The notes under the pieces: model-generated | Told to the model about the DNA's origin: nothing | What the model saw: the letters and a program-made list of their open reading frames with translations, nothing else | The model's database searches: none | Made by a program: the position numbers and the translations under genes | Shown: positions 23,764 to 32,900 of the stretch, piece by piece | How positions within the stretch are numbered: the stretch's first letter is position 1 | How the letters are laid out: every line of letters begins with the position of its first letter | From: Flavobacteriaceae bacterium | GTDB taxonomy: Bacteria; Bacteroidota; Bacteroidia; Flavobacteriales; Flavobacteriaceae | Assembly (NCBI GenBank): GCA_020854235.1 | Contig: JADZFW010000071.1 | Span: 1-48,851, forward strand | Direction of reading: 5' to 3' | DNA length: 48,851 nucleotides

Positions 23764-24054
23764 ATGACCATTTTTAAAGCAATATACTATTTCCATCTCA
23801 AATTATTTATTCCTAGTTTGATTGTTGGCATTATAACAGGAAGTTTGGGATGGATGGAACATGATCATTTTTCAATACAAAAAATGGCTTTTGGATATTG
23901 GATCACATCTCTATTATTTCACCTTTTCATATACGAAGTCGACAGAAAAAAAGAATATATCTTTTATTACAATTTGGGTTTGAGTAAATTAGTATTGTGG
24001 ATTTCTACTTTTGTCATCGGGTTGTCGTTATATTTAATTTCTTTACTATTATGA
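23764..24054 (+). CDS. Small three-helix membrane protein (96 aa), partner of LptB-like ATPase
   Basis: A 96-residue protein with three hydrophobic segments (about 14-31, 41-58, 73-95) separated by a short loop GSLGWMEHDHFS and a charged loop EVDRKKEYIFYYNLG. I do not recognise a family. Its stop TGA overlaps the start of the ATPase (ATGA, 24051-24054), a strong sign of coupled translation and of a functional pair. The charged loop followed by NLGLSKLVLW resembles, in length and place, the coupling segment through which ABC permeases contact their ATPase, but that is inference. Confidence 0.78.
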   Translation: MTIFKAIYYFHLKLFIPSLIVGIITGSLGWMEHDHFSIQKMAFGYWITSLLFHLFIYEVDRKKEYIFYYNLGLSKLVLWISTFVIGLSLYLISLLL

Positions 24055-24710
24055 GTGAATTACATATAGATAGTATCCAAAAAAGTTATAATAATATTCC
24101 ATTACTTACCGATATTTTTATCAGATGTAATACGGGTGAAATTATTGGAATATTGGGAAGAAATGGTAGTGGGAAAACAACATTAATGCAAATTATTTTT
24201 GGTTCAATACAAACAGAAAACAGATATATTAATGTTGATGGAAAAATGATACTAAATCAATTTGACCATATCAACCAAATTCATTATTTACCTCAATTTG
24301 ATTTTATACCACATCATCTCCGAATTAGAAACATTATAAAATTGTATTGCAACAAATTGAATACAGCTAAAATGTTTGAAAATCCAATTATTAAACCCTT
24401 GATTGACAAAAAGATAAATCAAATTTCAGGAGGAGAAAGAAGACTTATCAGCGTTTATCTTTTATTGTATTCAGATGCAAAATTCATATTATTAGATGAA
24501 CCTTTTAATGGAGTAGCCCCCATTCAACGCGAGAATATTCAAGAAATAATCCAAGAACAATCCCAATTTAAAGGCTTTATAATTACAGATCATGATTATA
24601 GAAGTATTTTAAAAATTGCAACTAAAACAATTCTATTACATGATGGAGGAACAAAAATTATTCATTCAAATGAAGAATTAGTAGAATGGGGCTACTTAAA
24701 TGAATTGTAG
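24051..24710 (+). CDS. LptB-like ABC ATPase without a conventional permease
   Basis: A 219-residue ATPase with Walker A GRNGSGKTT (36-44), Q-loop Gln82, signature SGGER (126-130), Walker B FILLDE (145-150) and switch His181. The stretch LLDEPFNGVAPIQRENIQEI followed by ITDHDYRSIL is strikingly close to LptB, the ATPase of the lipopolysaccharide bridge, as I remember it (DEPFAGV..P, ITDHNVR). ATG 24051 is preferred to an upstream start at 23997, which would overlap the 96-residue gene by 58 bp. No LptF/LptG-type permease is present; the only partner is the coupled three-helix protein. Substrate unknown. Confidence 0.88.
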   Translation: MSELHIDSIQKSYNNIPLLTDIFIRCNTGEIIGILGRNGSGKTTLMQIIFGSIQTENRYINVDGKMILNQFDHINQIHYLPQFDFIPHHLRIRNIIKLYCNKLNTAKMFENPIIKPLIDKKINQISGGERRLISVYLLLYSDAKFILLDEPFNGVAPIQRENIQEIIQEQSQFKGFIITDHDYRSILKIATKTILLHDGGTKIIHSNEELVEWGYLNEL

Positions 24711-24714
24711 TCGT

Positions 24715-25512
24715 TTAAATAATTTGAAAGCCATCCCAATCTGAACCAACCGGAAAACTTTCACGTGCTTTATGTAAGCTTGAGTTGGAAATAGTTACGA
24801 TCTCAAAAGTTTCCACATCAGCAGTTATTTCAGTAATATGATTGCCATTAAAATCCAAAACTGTACTATTGCCTTGATAATAAAGTCCTTTACCATCTAC
24901 TCCTACTCTATTGACTCCTATCACAAATGATTGATTTTCAATAGCCCTAGCTATTAATAATTGCCTAAATGCGTGTGCTCTTACCGAAGGCCAATTGGCG
25001 ATGTAAATCAGCAAATCATAAGTATAATTTCCTTCTTGAACAGTATTCTTGGACCATACCGGAAAACGTAAATCGTAGCAAACTAAAGGGCAAATTTTCC
25101 AACCGTATAAATCTACAACCAACTTTTGGTTACCTGCTGAAAAGTGATGGTGTTCACCACCATAGGTAAATAAATGTCTTTTGTCGTAATAGGAAATCTC
25201 TCCCAATCGATTGATCCATACCAATCGATTGTAATACTTTCCGGTTTCCTCAATAACAACACTTCCCATTAGAGCCAACTTATGTTGGGTAGCAATTTTT
25301 CGCATCCACTTCACTGTCTCACCTTCCATGTTTTCGGCTATTTCATATGCATCAGTGACAAATCCAGTAGCAAACATTTCGGGTAAAATCATCAAATCCA
25401 AGGCTTCCTTTTGTTTGTATAACCAATTTTCAATTTTCAAAAAATTGCTCTGTTTATCTTTCCAAATAATATCAGTTTGAGCTAAAGCGATACGCAGTGT
25501 TTCGGGTTTCAT
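24715..25512 (-). CDS. yafV: Omega-amidase (YafV/Nit2-type carbon-nitrogen hydrolase)
   Basis: A 265-residue nitrilase-superfamily enzyme with the catalytic triad E45 (LPEMF), K111 (YYDKRHLF) and C145 (LVCYDLRFPV). The subgroup deamidates alpha-ketoglutaramate and alpha-ketosuccinamate, the by-products of glutamine transaminases. It lies downstream of a methionine-type aminotransferase on the same strand with a 58-bp gap, which supports the coupled transaminase/omega-amidase pathway, including salvage of alpha-keto-gamma-methylthiobutyrate to methionine. It ends 4 bp from the convergent ATPase gene with no terminator between. Confidence 0.88.
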   Translation of the reverse strand: MKPETLRIALAQTDIIWKDKQSNFLKIENWLYKQKEALDLMILPEMFATGFVTDAYEIAENMEGETVKWMRKIATQHKLALMGSVVIEETGKYYNRLVWINRLGEISYYDKRHLFTYGGEHHHFSAGNQKLVVDLYGWKICPLVCYDLRFPVWSKNTVQEGNYTYDLLIYIANWPSVRAHAFRQLLIARAIENQSFVIGVNRVGVDGKGLYYQGNSTVLDFNGNHITEITADVETFEIVTISNSSLHKARESFPVGSDWDGFQII

Positions 25513-25570
25513 GAATTGAGTATCTTGTTTTTTAATAGTTAAAAAGTTAGTCTAAGAGTTATATTTCACT

Positions 25571-26725
25571 TTAAATACTTTTTAAAATTTCGGCTGCTTT
25601 CAACAAAGTTTCTTCTCCCTTGGCAAAACAAACTCTCAACATTTTGTTACTTTGCTTGTCGTGATAAAATGGAGAAACCGGTACGGTTGCCACTCCATAT
25701 TCTTTAGTCAATCTAATGGCAAAATCCAATTCATTTTCATCTGAAATACCTTCGTAATTCAACAATTGAAAATAAGTACCAAAACAAGGAATGATATTAA
25801 ACCGAGATCCTTGCAAAGCCTTTACAAAAAAATCTCTTTTTTGTTGGTAAAAGGCAGGTACATAATCATAATGGGATTTATTCTTGATAAATGTTGCCAA
25901 TGCATATTGTACAGGTGTATTGGATGCAAATGTTACAAATTGATGAACTTTGCGAACTTCTACCATTAAATCGTGAGGAGCCAAAATAAAACCTGTTTTC
26001 CAGCCGGTAGCATGAAATGTTTTTCCAAATGAACCTACTACGAAACTGCGTTTGGCTAACTCAGGATACCAGCAAACACTTTCATGGCGTATGCCATCAA
26101 AAATCAAATGTTCGTATACTTCATCACTCAATACTAAAATATCGGTTCCATCAGTTATTTTTTGCAATTCCAATAAATCGGAAGTTTGCAAAACAGCTCC
26201 GGTTGGATTGTGTGGTGTATTGATTATAATCATTCGGGTATGCACATTAATCAAACTTTTGATTTCATCCCAATGTACATGATAATCGGGTAATTGTAAT
26301 GCAGAATGTCTTACTACTCCACCACATAATTCAATGGCAGGTGCATAAGAATCGTAGGCTGGTTCGATAATGATTACTTCATCACCGGGATGAACTACCG
26401 AGGTGATAATACTAAAAAGAGCTTCAGTTGCACCAGGTGTGATGGTAATTTCAGAAACAGGATTGTAAGACAATTGATAAGTCTCCCAAGTTTTTGCAGC
26501 AATACCTTCCCTTAAAGCCAAAACGCCAGGCATAGGCGCATATTGATTGTAACCATCTCGCATATAACGGGTTACTAAATCTATTAACTCATTTGAAATT
26601 GGAAAATCTGGAAAACCTTGTGAAAGATTGATAGCTCCAACTTCATTGGCTAAACCAGACATTACTGCAAAAATTGATGTTCCCACATCTGGTAGTTTGG
26701 AATAAACGGGTCTTATATAATCCAT
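25571..26725 (-). CDS. ybdL: PLP-dependent methionine/glutamine-type aminotransferase (YbdL-like)
   Basis: A 384-residue class I/II aminotransferase. INLSQGFPDFP near the N-terminus, YNQYAPMPG, the NPTG-type motif PHNPTGAV (171-178) and the PLP lysine K235 in GSFGKTFHATGWK are as in YbdL/kynurenine-glutamine transaminase K relatives. It probably transfers the amino group from glutamine or an aromatic amino acid to a keto acid such as the methionine precursor. The omega-amidase gene follows on the same strand. The other PLP aminotransferase subfamilies are possible on sequence alone; the neighbour makes this assignment more likely. Confidence 0.88.
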   Translation of the reverse strand: MDYIRPVYSKLPDVGTSIFAVMSGLANEVGAINLSQGFPDFPISNELIDLVTRYMRDGYNQYAPMPGVLALREGIAAKTWETYQLSYNPVSEITITPGATEALFSIITSVVHPGDEVIIIEPAYDSYAPAIELCGGVVRHSALQLPDYHVHWDEIKSLINVHTRMIIINTPHNPTGAVLQTSDLLELQKITDGTDILVLSDEVYEHLIFDGIRHESVCWYPELAKRSFVVGSFGKTFHATGWKTGFILAPHDLMVEVRKVHQFVTFASNTPVQYALATFIKNKSHYDYVPAFYQQKRDFFVKALQGSRFNIIPCFGTYFQLLNYEGISDENELDFAIRLTKEYGVATVPVSPFYHDKQSNKMLRVCFAKGEETLLKAAEILKSI

Positions 26726-26789
26726 AAATTGATAAAATTATTTTTCTTCTGTCAGAAAAATGACTCTTAAAACTGATTCAAAGTTTGTA

Positions 26790-26806
26790 TTCAATTTCAA
26801 ATTGAA
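26790..26806. repeat. Perfect palindrome upstream of the aminotransferase
   Basis: TTCAATTT-C-AAATTGAA is an 8+1+8 perfect inverted repeat 65 bp before the aminotransferase start. It is the only notable structure in the 390-bp gene-free stretch 26726-27117 apart from the dnaN promoter, and may be an operator. The remainder shows nothing I can name. Confidence 0.35.
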
Positions 26807-27063
26807 AATACACCTAACACTTCAAAATTCTATTTTTGAAATTCAATTAAGAAGCTGAATGTTAAGCAATAGCATTCCAATTAAACTTTCAATTCTTCAA
26901 GTGTAAAGATATGAAAAAAAGGTTTGAAGTTTAGATTAATTCCAAACGCATCTAAATGAATGTATAAAGTGCAAACATAGATTCAAAATAAGGTGATATT
27001 TATCATAAAACAATAGCTAAACACCAATTATATTGAGGTATAGCTAAGATATATTAATCGATT

Positions 27064-27095
27064 TTTGTCAACACCAACATTTTTTATTACCTTTG
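27064..27095 (+). promoter_or_regulatory. Promoter of dnaN
   Basis: TTTG (27064-27067) and TACCTTTG (27088-27095) are spaced by 20 nt, a complete Bacteroidota-type promoter. Transcription would start near 27100, leaving a leader under 20 nt. Confidence 0.7.
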
Positions 27096-27117
27096 CATTC
27101 CTATAAAAACTAATGAT

Positions 27118-28236
27118 ATGCAATTTATTGTATCCAGTTCTCAACTTTTAAAACAACTTCAAGTATTAGTCGGTATAGTAAACACCAACAATACTTTACC
27201 CATATTGGATAATTTCTTGTTTGAGCTATCAACCAACAAATTGAAAATTACCGCTTCGGATATTGAAACTATTATGAGTACGTCTATCGATGTACAATCC
27301 GATTACAAAGGTGCCATCGCTATTAATGCCCGTTTGCTTTTGGAAGCTATTAAAACGTTTCCTGAACAACCTTTGACATTTGTAGTAAAAGACAATCATA
27401 CAGTAGAAATCAGTTCTGATTTTGGTAAATATGATATGGCATATTACGACGGTAGTGAATTTCCTAAGACTGTTAACCTTGAAGCACCAAGCAAAACTGT
27501 AATTAGTAGTGAAATTTTAGCAACGGCTATCAACTATACCGTATTTGCTACAGGAAATGATGATTTGAGACCGGTAATGAGTGGTGTATTTTTCCAATTC
27601 AATTCTGATAGTTTGACATTTGTAGCTACAGATGCACACAAATTGGTAAAATATGAACGTACCGATTTGACTGCCAAAGATGCTGCAGAGTTCATTATGC
27701 CAAAAAAACCACTTTCCATTTTAAAGAATATATTAACTACTGCTGAAAGTGATGTAACCATTGAATACAATGAAACCAATGCCAAATTCAGTTTTGACAA
27801 AGTCGTATTGACTTGTCGATTGATAGATGGTAAATATCCAAATTATGATGCGGTTATTCCAAAAGAAAACCCCAATAAATTGACTGTAAACCGAGCTTCA
27901 TTCCTTAATTCTGTCAGAAGAGCTTCTATTTTCTCGAGTAAATCAACCCATCAAATTCGTTTGAAAATGGCTGGTACTGAATTAAATATTTCAGCAGAAG
28001 ATGTAGATTTTTCCAACAAAGCTGATGAACGTCTTACATGTAACTTTGAAGGAGATGATATGCAAATCGGATTCAATTCCAAGTTTTTAATTGAAATGTT
28101 GAACAACTTGAGTTCTGAAGAAATTTTAATTGAAATGTCGGTTCCCAATCGCGCAGGTATTTTGACTCCAATGGACGGCAAGGAAGAGGGAGAAAATATT
28201 TTAATGCTAGTTATGCCGGTTATGTTAAATAACTAA
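27118..28236 (+). CDS. dnaN: DNA polymerase III beta sliding clamp
   Basis: A 372-residue protein made of three repeats of the clamp fold (about 1-120, 130-245, 246-372). It opens MQFIVSSSQLLKQLQVLVG and contains DATDAHKL-like FVATDAHKLV and the terminal VMPVMLNN, which corresponds to the VMPMRL end of DnaN. The dimeric ring encircles DNA and tethers polymerase and repair enzymes. It has its own promoter and a terminator at 28269-28305. dnaA and recF are not adjacent, so the window does not show a replication origin here. Confidence 0.95.
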   Translation: MQFIVSSSQLLKQLQVLVGIVNTNNTLPILDNFLFELSTNKLKITASDIETIMSTSIDVQSDYKGAIAINARLLLEAIKTFPEQPLTFVVKDNHTVEISSDFGKYDMAYYDGSEFPKTVNLEAPSKTVISSEILATAINYTVFATGNDDLRPVMSGVFFQFNSDSLTFVATDAHKLVKYERTDLTAKDAAEFIMPKKPLSILKNILTTAESDVTIEYNETNAKFSFDKVVLTCRLIDGKYPNYDAVIPKENPNKLTVNRASFLNSVRRASIFSSKSTHQIRLKMAGTELNISAEDVDFSNKADERLTCNFEGDDMQIGFNSKFLIEMLNNLSSEEILIEMSVPNRAGILTPMDGKEEGENILMLVMPVMLNN

Positions 28237-28268
28237 TTAAAGATACCAATTTCAAAATAATCTATAAG

Positions 28269-28305
28269 AAATCTACTCTTTCAAAAAAGGGTAGATTTTT
28301 TTTTT
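28269..28305 (+). terminator. Terminator after dnaN
   Basis: AAATCTACTCTTT pairs with AAAGGGTAGATTT (13 bp with one wobble) around CAAA, followed by a long T-run. Confidence 0.88.
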
Positions 28306-28348
28306 ATAAAACGTCCGATTTCCCTTTCAAAATTTAAATCAATCGACC

Positions 28349-28945
28349 ATGAATTATCTAGCACATTTGTATTTATCAGGTTCAGATGAAGCACTTCGAT
28401 TTGGTAATTTTATTGGAGATGCTGTCAAAGGGAATAAATATGTGCATTTTCCAAAACCCATTCAAGAAGGTATTATTTTGCACAGAAAAATTGACTCATT
28501 TACAGATCATCATCCTATTTACAAAGAAACCAAGCAATTATTCCGACCTATTTTTGGTCATTACAAAGGGGTTATTTTGGATGTTATTAACGATCATTTT
28601 TTAAGTTTGCAATGGGAGCAATATCATCCTCATCCTTTAAATAATTATTTATTAGATTTTGAAAAATCATTTCAAACATACGCATATCATTTAACACCAG
28701 AAGCCAAACATTTTTACGAAATGTTCATTTCAAGAAAGTTTATGCATCAATACGGCACTTTTGAAGGACTCGAATTGACACTTCTAGGAATAGAGCGCAG
28801 AATAGGTTATAAAGCGCCACTTAGTCAATCTATTGATGATTTAAAAGCACATTATGCTCATTTTGAAAACGAATTTCAATTGTTTTTTAATGAAATACAA
28901 GAATATTGCAAATTGGAAATCAATAAAATGAATTCGGAGCTATGA
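28349..28945 (+). CDS. acpH: Acyl carrier protein phosphodiesterase
   Basis: A 198-residue all-helical protein with the DUF479/AcpH hallmarks: MNYLAHLYLS at the start, GNFIGDAVKG (about 24-33), ILHRKIDSFTDHHP (about 48-61) and LDVINDHFLS. These Asp/His clusters bind the metal used to remove 4-phosphopantetheine from holo-ACP. Homologues of the HD fold share only parts of this. Length matches the family (about 190). It is single-gene, with ggt 120 bp downstream. Confidence 0.9.
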   Translation: MNYLAHLYLSGSDEALRFGNFIGDAVKGNKYVHFPKPIQEGIILHRKIDSFTDHHPIYKETKQLFRPIFGHYKGVILDVINDHFLSLQWEQYHPHPLNNYLLDFEKSFQTYAYHLTPEAKHFYEMFISRKFMHQYGTFEGLELTLLGIERRIGYKAPLSQSIDDLKAHYAHFENEFQLFFNEIQEYCKLEINKMNSEL

Positions 28946-29065
28946 ATATACCCTAAATTCATTTTGAATTCTTTAATTCAATAACTTATTACAAAATCAA
29001 TCCAATTATTTTATACTTTTGAGATAGTTTAGTAATCTTTGGTTTTCGATTCATAATACTTTCAA

Positions 29066-30793
29066 ATGAAGCATACCATTAACTCTTCAATTAGACATTT
29101 ATATTTAATTGCACTTTTGATAGTGATATTTGGAAGTGAAAATTTGCTAGCTCAAATACCAAACAATTCAAACCCTTCTTTAGGATTGGTTACCGAACAC
29201 GCCATGGTGGTTAGTGCACGCATAGAAGCTTCGCAAATTGGAATAGAAATTCTCAAAAAAGGTGGCAATGCTTTTGACGCTATGATTGCAACAGACTTAG
29301 CTTTGGCAGTAGCTTATCCATTTGCAGGTAATATTGGCGGTGGTGGTTTTATGGTATACAGAAAAGCTGATGGAACTACCGGAGCTTTAGATTATAGAGA
29401 AAAAGCACCTCAATTGGCAGAACGAAATATGTATTTGGATGCAAATGGCACTGTTATTCCCGATCTCAGTATTTTAGGAGCCAAAGCCGTAGGTGTACCT
29501 GGAACCATTGCCGGACTTTTTGAAGTACATCAAAAATTGGGTAGTTTACCTTTTACAGAATTGATACAACCAGCAATTGATTTGGCAAAAAAAGGTGTTA
29601 TAGTAACTGAAAGTGATGTGAATAGTTTTGAAAATCAAAGGGAAAAATTCAAAAAAGCCAATGGCACAATTATCCCATTAGACCGTAATTGGAAAATTGG
29701 TGATACGGTTAAATATCCCGAACTGGCACAAACCTTAGAAAGAATTAGAGATTTTGGAAGAAGTGAATTTTATGAAGGAGAAACTGGTCAAAAAATGCTT
29801 GCATATCTTCAAAAAAAAGGAGGTATTTTGACCTTAGAAGATTTAAAAAATTACAAGGCTATTTGGAGACAACCGATTCAATTTAATTACAAAGATTACA
29901 CCATCACGTCCATGACTTTACCATCTAGTGGCGGTATCTGTATGGCTCAAATCTTGAAAAGTATAGAACCATTTAACATCGGACAATATCCTCATAATTC
30001 GAAGGAATACATTCAATTACTTACTGAAGCTGAAAGAAGAGCATATGCCGATCGGGCATACTACTTAGGAGATATTGATTTTGTAAAAGTTACAATTTCC
30101 CAATTATTTCAACCTGAATATCTAGCCAAAAGGATGCAAGATTTCAACTGGAATCAAGCAACAACATCAAGTGCAGTTTCTCATGGTTCAGTCGATTGGT
30201 CAGAAAGTGATGAAACGACCCATTATTCAATCGTAGATGCCTATGGTAATGCAGTATCAGTTACCACAACTTTAAATGGCGCTTTCGGTTCAAAAGTTTA
30301 TGTACCTGAAGGTGGATTCTTCCTCAATAATGAAATGGATGACTTTAGTGTAAAACCTGGAACTCCCAATATGTTTGGACTTATTGGAGCTGAAGCCAAT
30401 GCCATACAACCCGAAAAAAGAATGTTGAGTAGTATGTCTCCAACATTGGTAACCTACCAAGGTAAATTAAAAATGGTCCTAGGCTCACCAGGTGGATCAA
30501 CTATCATTACTTCGGTTTTACAAAATATTTTAAATGTTATAGAATTCAATATGAGTATGCAGGAATCGGTTAATCAACCCCGTTTTCATCATCAGTGGTT
30601 ACCTGATGTTTTAAAAATGGAACCTAATGGATTTGATCTTAAAACCATTTCAAAACTTAAAACTATGGGATATCAAATCGATGAATCCAAATCGGTAATC
30701 ATTGGAAAGGTTGATGCAATTTTGGTTTTACCCAATGGACATTTAGAAGGTGGTGCAGATCCTAGAGGAGATGACAGTGCTGTAGGCTACTAA
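29066..30793 (+). CDS. ggt: Gamma-glutamyltransferase
   Basis: A 575-residue exported N-terminal-nucleophile hydrolase: signal peptide to about residue 29 (ENLLAQ), [11 protein letters not shown] (about 70), then the self-cleavage site where T385 in ETTHYSIVD becomes the nucleophile of the small subunit, followed by [16 protein letters not shown] and [10 protein letters not shown] oxyanion-site motifs. It cleaves the gamma-glutamyl bond of glutathione in the periplasm. Length and motif order match the family, and the lid/loop region is present. It stands alone; no terminator is visible after it. Confidence 0.95.
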   Translation: MKHTINSSIRHLYLIALLIVIFGSENLLAQIPNNSNPSLGLVTEHAMVVSARIEASQIGIEILKKGGNAFDAMIATDLALAVAYPFAGNIGGGGFMVYRKADGTTGALDYREKAPQLAERNMYLDANGTVIPDLSILGAKAVGVPGTIAGLFEVHQKLGSLPFTELIQPAIDLAKKGVIVTESDVNSFENQREKFKKANGTIIPLDRNWKIGDTVKYPELAQTLERIRDFGRSEFYEGETGQKMLAYLQKKGGILTLEDLKNYKAIWRQPIQFNYKDYTITSMTLPSSGGICMAQILKSIEPFNIGQYPHNSKEYIQLLTEAERRAYADRAYYLGDIDFVKVTISQLFQPEYLAKRMQDFNWNQATTSSAVSHGSVDWSESDETTHYSIVDAYGNAVSVTTTLNGAFGSKVYVPEGGFFLNNEMDDFSVKPGTPNMFGLIGAEANAIQPEKRMLSSMSPTLVTYQGKLKMVLGSPGGSTIITSVLQNILNVIEFNMSMQESVNQPRFHHQWLPDVLKMEPNGFDLKTISKLKTMGYQIDESKSVIIGKVDAILVLPNGHLEGGADPRGDDSAVGY

Positions 30794-30868
30794 ATATTGT
30801 CCTAAAAAACTATAGGCAATTCCAAATTGCATTAAATCAACATTAAAATCCCAATTCTACAATTCTTA

Positions 30869-30886
30869 TCCAGATAGCTATCGGGA
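30869..30886. repeat. Imperfect palindrome centred on GATAGCTATC
   Basis: TCCAGATAGCTATCGGGA has a perfect 10-nt core and three further pairs after one mismatch. It lies in the 142-bp gap between convergent ggt and rlmH. Similar CCCGATAGCTATCGGG palindromes recur between genes in several flavobacterial genomes, as I recall; the copy here is slightly degenerate. Confidence 0.4.
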
Positions 30887-30935
30887 CTTAATAACTTAAT
30901 AACTATTTAACTTTAAAACTTTTAAACCTCACATC

Positions 30936-31409
30936 CTACTCATGATGATAAGGCTCATTACTCAAAATAGTAAATGCTCTATACACTTGTTCTACAAAAA
31001 ATAATCGAATCATTTGATGTGAAAAAGTCATTTTGGATAAGCTGATTTTCTGATTGGCGCGATTGTATACTTCCTTAGAAAAACCATAGGGACCACCAAT
31101 TACAAAAATCAAATTTTTCAAACCGGAAAGCATTTTTTTAGAAAGGTATTCAGAAAATTTAATAGAAGTGAATTCAGTTCCTTTTTCATCTAATAAAACT
31201 ACAAAATCTGCCTCTTGAAAAGATTTTAGTAAAAACTCACCTTCTTGATTTTTTTGTTGTTCAATACTCAATACTTTTCTATTTTTCAAATCGGGAATTA
31301 GGGTCAATTCAAATTTGACATAAAAAGACAAGCGCTTTTGATATTCATTAATCAGAACTTCCAATTCTTTTTGATCGGTCTTTCCTATACTGATGAGTTT
31401 GATATTCAC
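30936..31409 (-). CDS. rlmH: 23S rRNA (pseudouridine1915-N3)-methyltransferase RlmH
   Basis: A 157-residue SPOUT-class methyltransferase, the usual RlmH length. It begins with the family start N-I-K-L-I-S-I-G-K and has LLDEKGTEFTS, the knot motif VIGGPYGFSKE and the conserved C-terminus RAFTILSNEPYHHE. It methylates helix 69 of 23S rRNA on 70S ribosomes. The start is taken as GTG at 31409, because this gives exactly the family N-terminus; an ATG 105 nt further upstream would add 35 unconvincing residues and nearly reach the divergent protease gene. Confidence 0.94.
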   Translation of the reverse strand: MNIKLISIGKTDQKELEVLINEYQKRLSFYVKFELTLIPDLKNRKVLSIEQQKNQEGEFLLKSFQEADFVVLLDEKGTEFTSIKFSEYLSKKMLSGLKNLIFVIGGPYGFSKEVYNRANQKISLSKMTFSHQMIRLFFVEQVYRAFTILSNEPYHHE

Positions 31410-31525
31410 AAATTTTCGTTTTGACAAAAGTAATAATCTTTTGAAAATCGAACTTAATTTTTGAAATGTTTTAGAAAAACCGATTTCCATTTGTTTTCTT
31501 ACTTTTGCAAGCAAAATCAGAATAC

Positions 31526-32761
31526 ATGACTGCTCAACTTTTATTTTATTTATTAATAGGACTTTTAATTTTGGAGTTTATTTGGGATAATATCCTAGAT
31601 CATCTCAATGCACGTCATTTTAACGATCCGATTCCAGCAGAATTGGATGGTATTTTTGACCAAGATGAATATAAAAAATCACAACTATATAAGGCTTCAA
31701 ACCATCGATTTTCACAGTGGCATGATGGATTTAATTTTGTGCTCATGCTTACCTTTTTTGTTGTAGGTGGATTTGCTTATATAGATAGTTTTGTCAAACA
31801 GTTCTCTGAAAATCCAATTGTTATTAGTTTGGCATTTATTGGAATTTTAGCTTTCGTTGGTAGTTTGATTAGTTTACCATTTGCCTATTATGATACTTTT
31901 GTTATTGAGGAAAAATTTGGTTTCAATAAAACAACTCGAACCACTTTTTGGTTGGATCAAATCAAAAGCGCCTTTATGTCGGTAATTATTGGTGGGCTTT
32001 TACTTTGGGCTATTTTATGGTTTTATCATCGCGTTGGAAGTGATTTTTGGTGGTATGCTTGGATACTCTTTACTGTTTTCACAATTTTAATGACTTTGTT
32101 TTATTCTAATCTCATTGTACCATTATTCAACAAACAAAAACCTTTGGATGAAGGAGAATTAAAAGATGCAATCAATCAATTTGCCCAAAAAACCGGATTT
32201 AAACTCGACAACATCTATGTAATTGATGGCAGTAAACGATCAACCAAAGCCAATGCTTATTTTACGGGTTTTGGCCCTAAAAAGCGCGTAGTTTTATACG
32301 ATACCTTAATTCATGATTTAAATATCAATGAAATTGTAGCGGTATTGGCACATGAAATTGGACATTATCAAAAAAAACATGTGTTTTACAATCTAATCAT
32401 GAGCATTTTATTAACGGGTTTAACCTTGTATATTTTGGGTTATTTTGTAAGTAATCCAATATTATCGCAAGCTTTGGGAGTTGCGCAATCTGAATTTCAC
32501 ATTGGAATTATAGCCTTTGGAATATTGTATAGTCCTATTTCTGAGATTACCGGTTTGGGTATGAATATCTTATCTCGTAAATTTGAATACCAAGCCGATG
32601 CTTATGCAAAAACCCATTACCATGTATCTGATTTAATCTCAGGATTGAAAAAATTATCAAAAAAATCATTGAGTAATCTGACTCCACATCCCTGGTATGT
32701 ATTTTGGCATTATTCGCATCCCACATTGTTACAGAGAATCAGAAAGTTAAGCGGTTTTTAG
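31526..32761 (+). CDS. M48-family membrane metalloprotease (Ste24/CAAX protease-like)
   Basis: A 411-residue polytopic membrane protein with seven or so hydrophobic segments and the zinc site H276-E277-IG-H280 (LAHEIGHYQKKH); the third ligand Glu lies in EYQADAYAK about 80 residues later. It has the long N-terminal helical half and the QYNPFNR-like pattern of Ste24 rather than the short HtpX form. In bacteria such proteins degrade misfolded membrane proteins. ATG 31526 is preferred to 31505, since MTAQLLFYLLIGLL begins the first helix. TACTTTTG at 31500-31507 is a candidate -7 box. Confidence 0.92.
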   Translation: MTAQLLFYLLIGLLILEFIWDNILDHLNARHFNDPIPAELDGIFDQDEYKKSQLYKASNHRFSQWHDGFNFVLMLTFFVVGGFAYIDSFVKQFSENPIVISLAFIGILAFVGSLISLPFAYYDTFVIEEKFGFNKTTRTTFWLDQIKSAFMSVIIGGLLLWAILWFYHRVGSDFWWYAWILFTVFTILMTLFYSNLIVPLFNKQKPLDEGELKDAINQFAQKTGFKLDNIYVIDGSKRSTKANAYFTGFGPKKRVVLYDTLIHDLNINEIVAVLAHEIGHYQKKHVFYNLIMSILLTGLTLYILGYFVSNPILSQALGVAQSEFHIGIIAFGILYSPISEITGLGMNILSRKFEYQADAYAKTHYHVSDLISGLKKLSKKSLSNLTPHPWYVFWHYSHPTLLQRIRKLSGF

Positions 32762-32900
32762 TGTGAACTTCAATCAACAGTGGATCAAACTAAGTATTCT
32801 AATAACTAAAGAACGGATTATAAAAATTTGGAATTCGATAAGAATAGTTCATTTAACAAATTAATTTCCAAACTTCAAAAACTAAAAATCAATCCAATAA

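Noticed and set aside
23997-24050. Earlier start for the LptB-like ATPase
   Set aside because: The added residues are hydrophobic noise from the overlapping membrane gene; ATG 24051 gives the normal N-terminus and ATGA coupling.
27064-27118. Replication origin next to dnaN
   Set aside because: No dnaA, recF or cluster of DnaA boxes is visible; dnaN is a stand-alone gene here.
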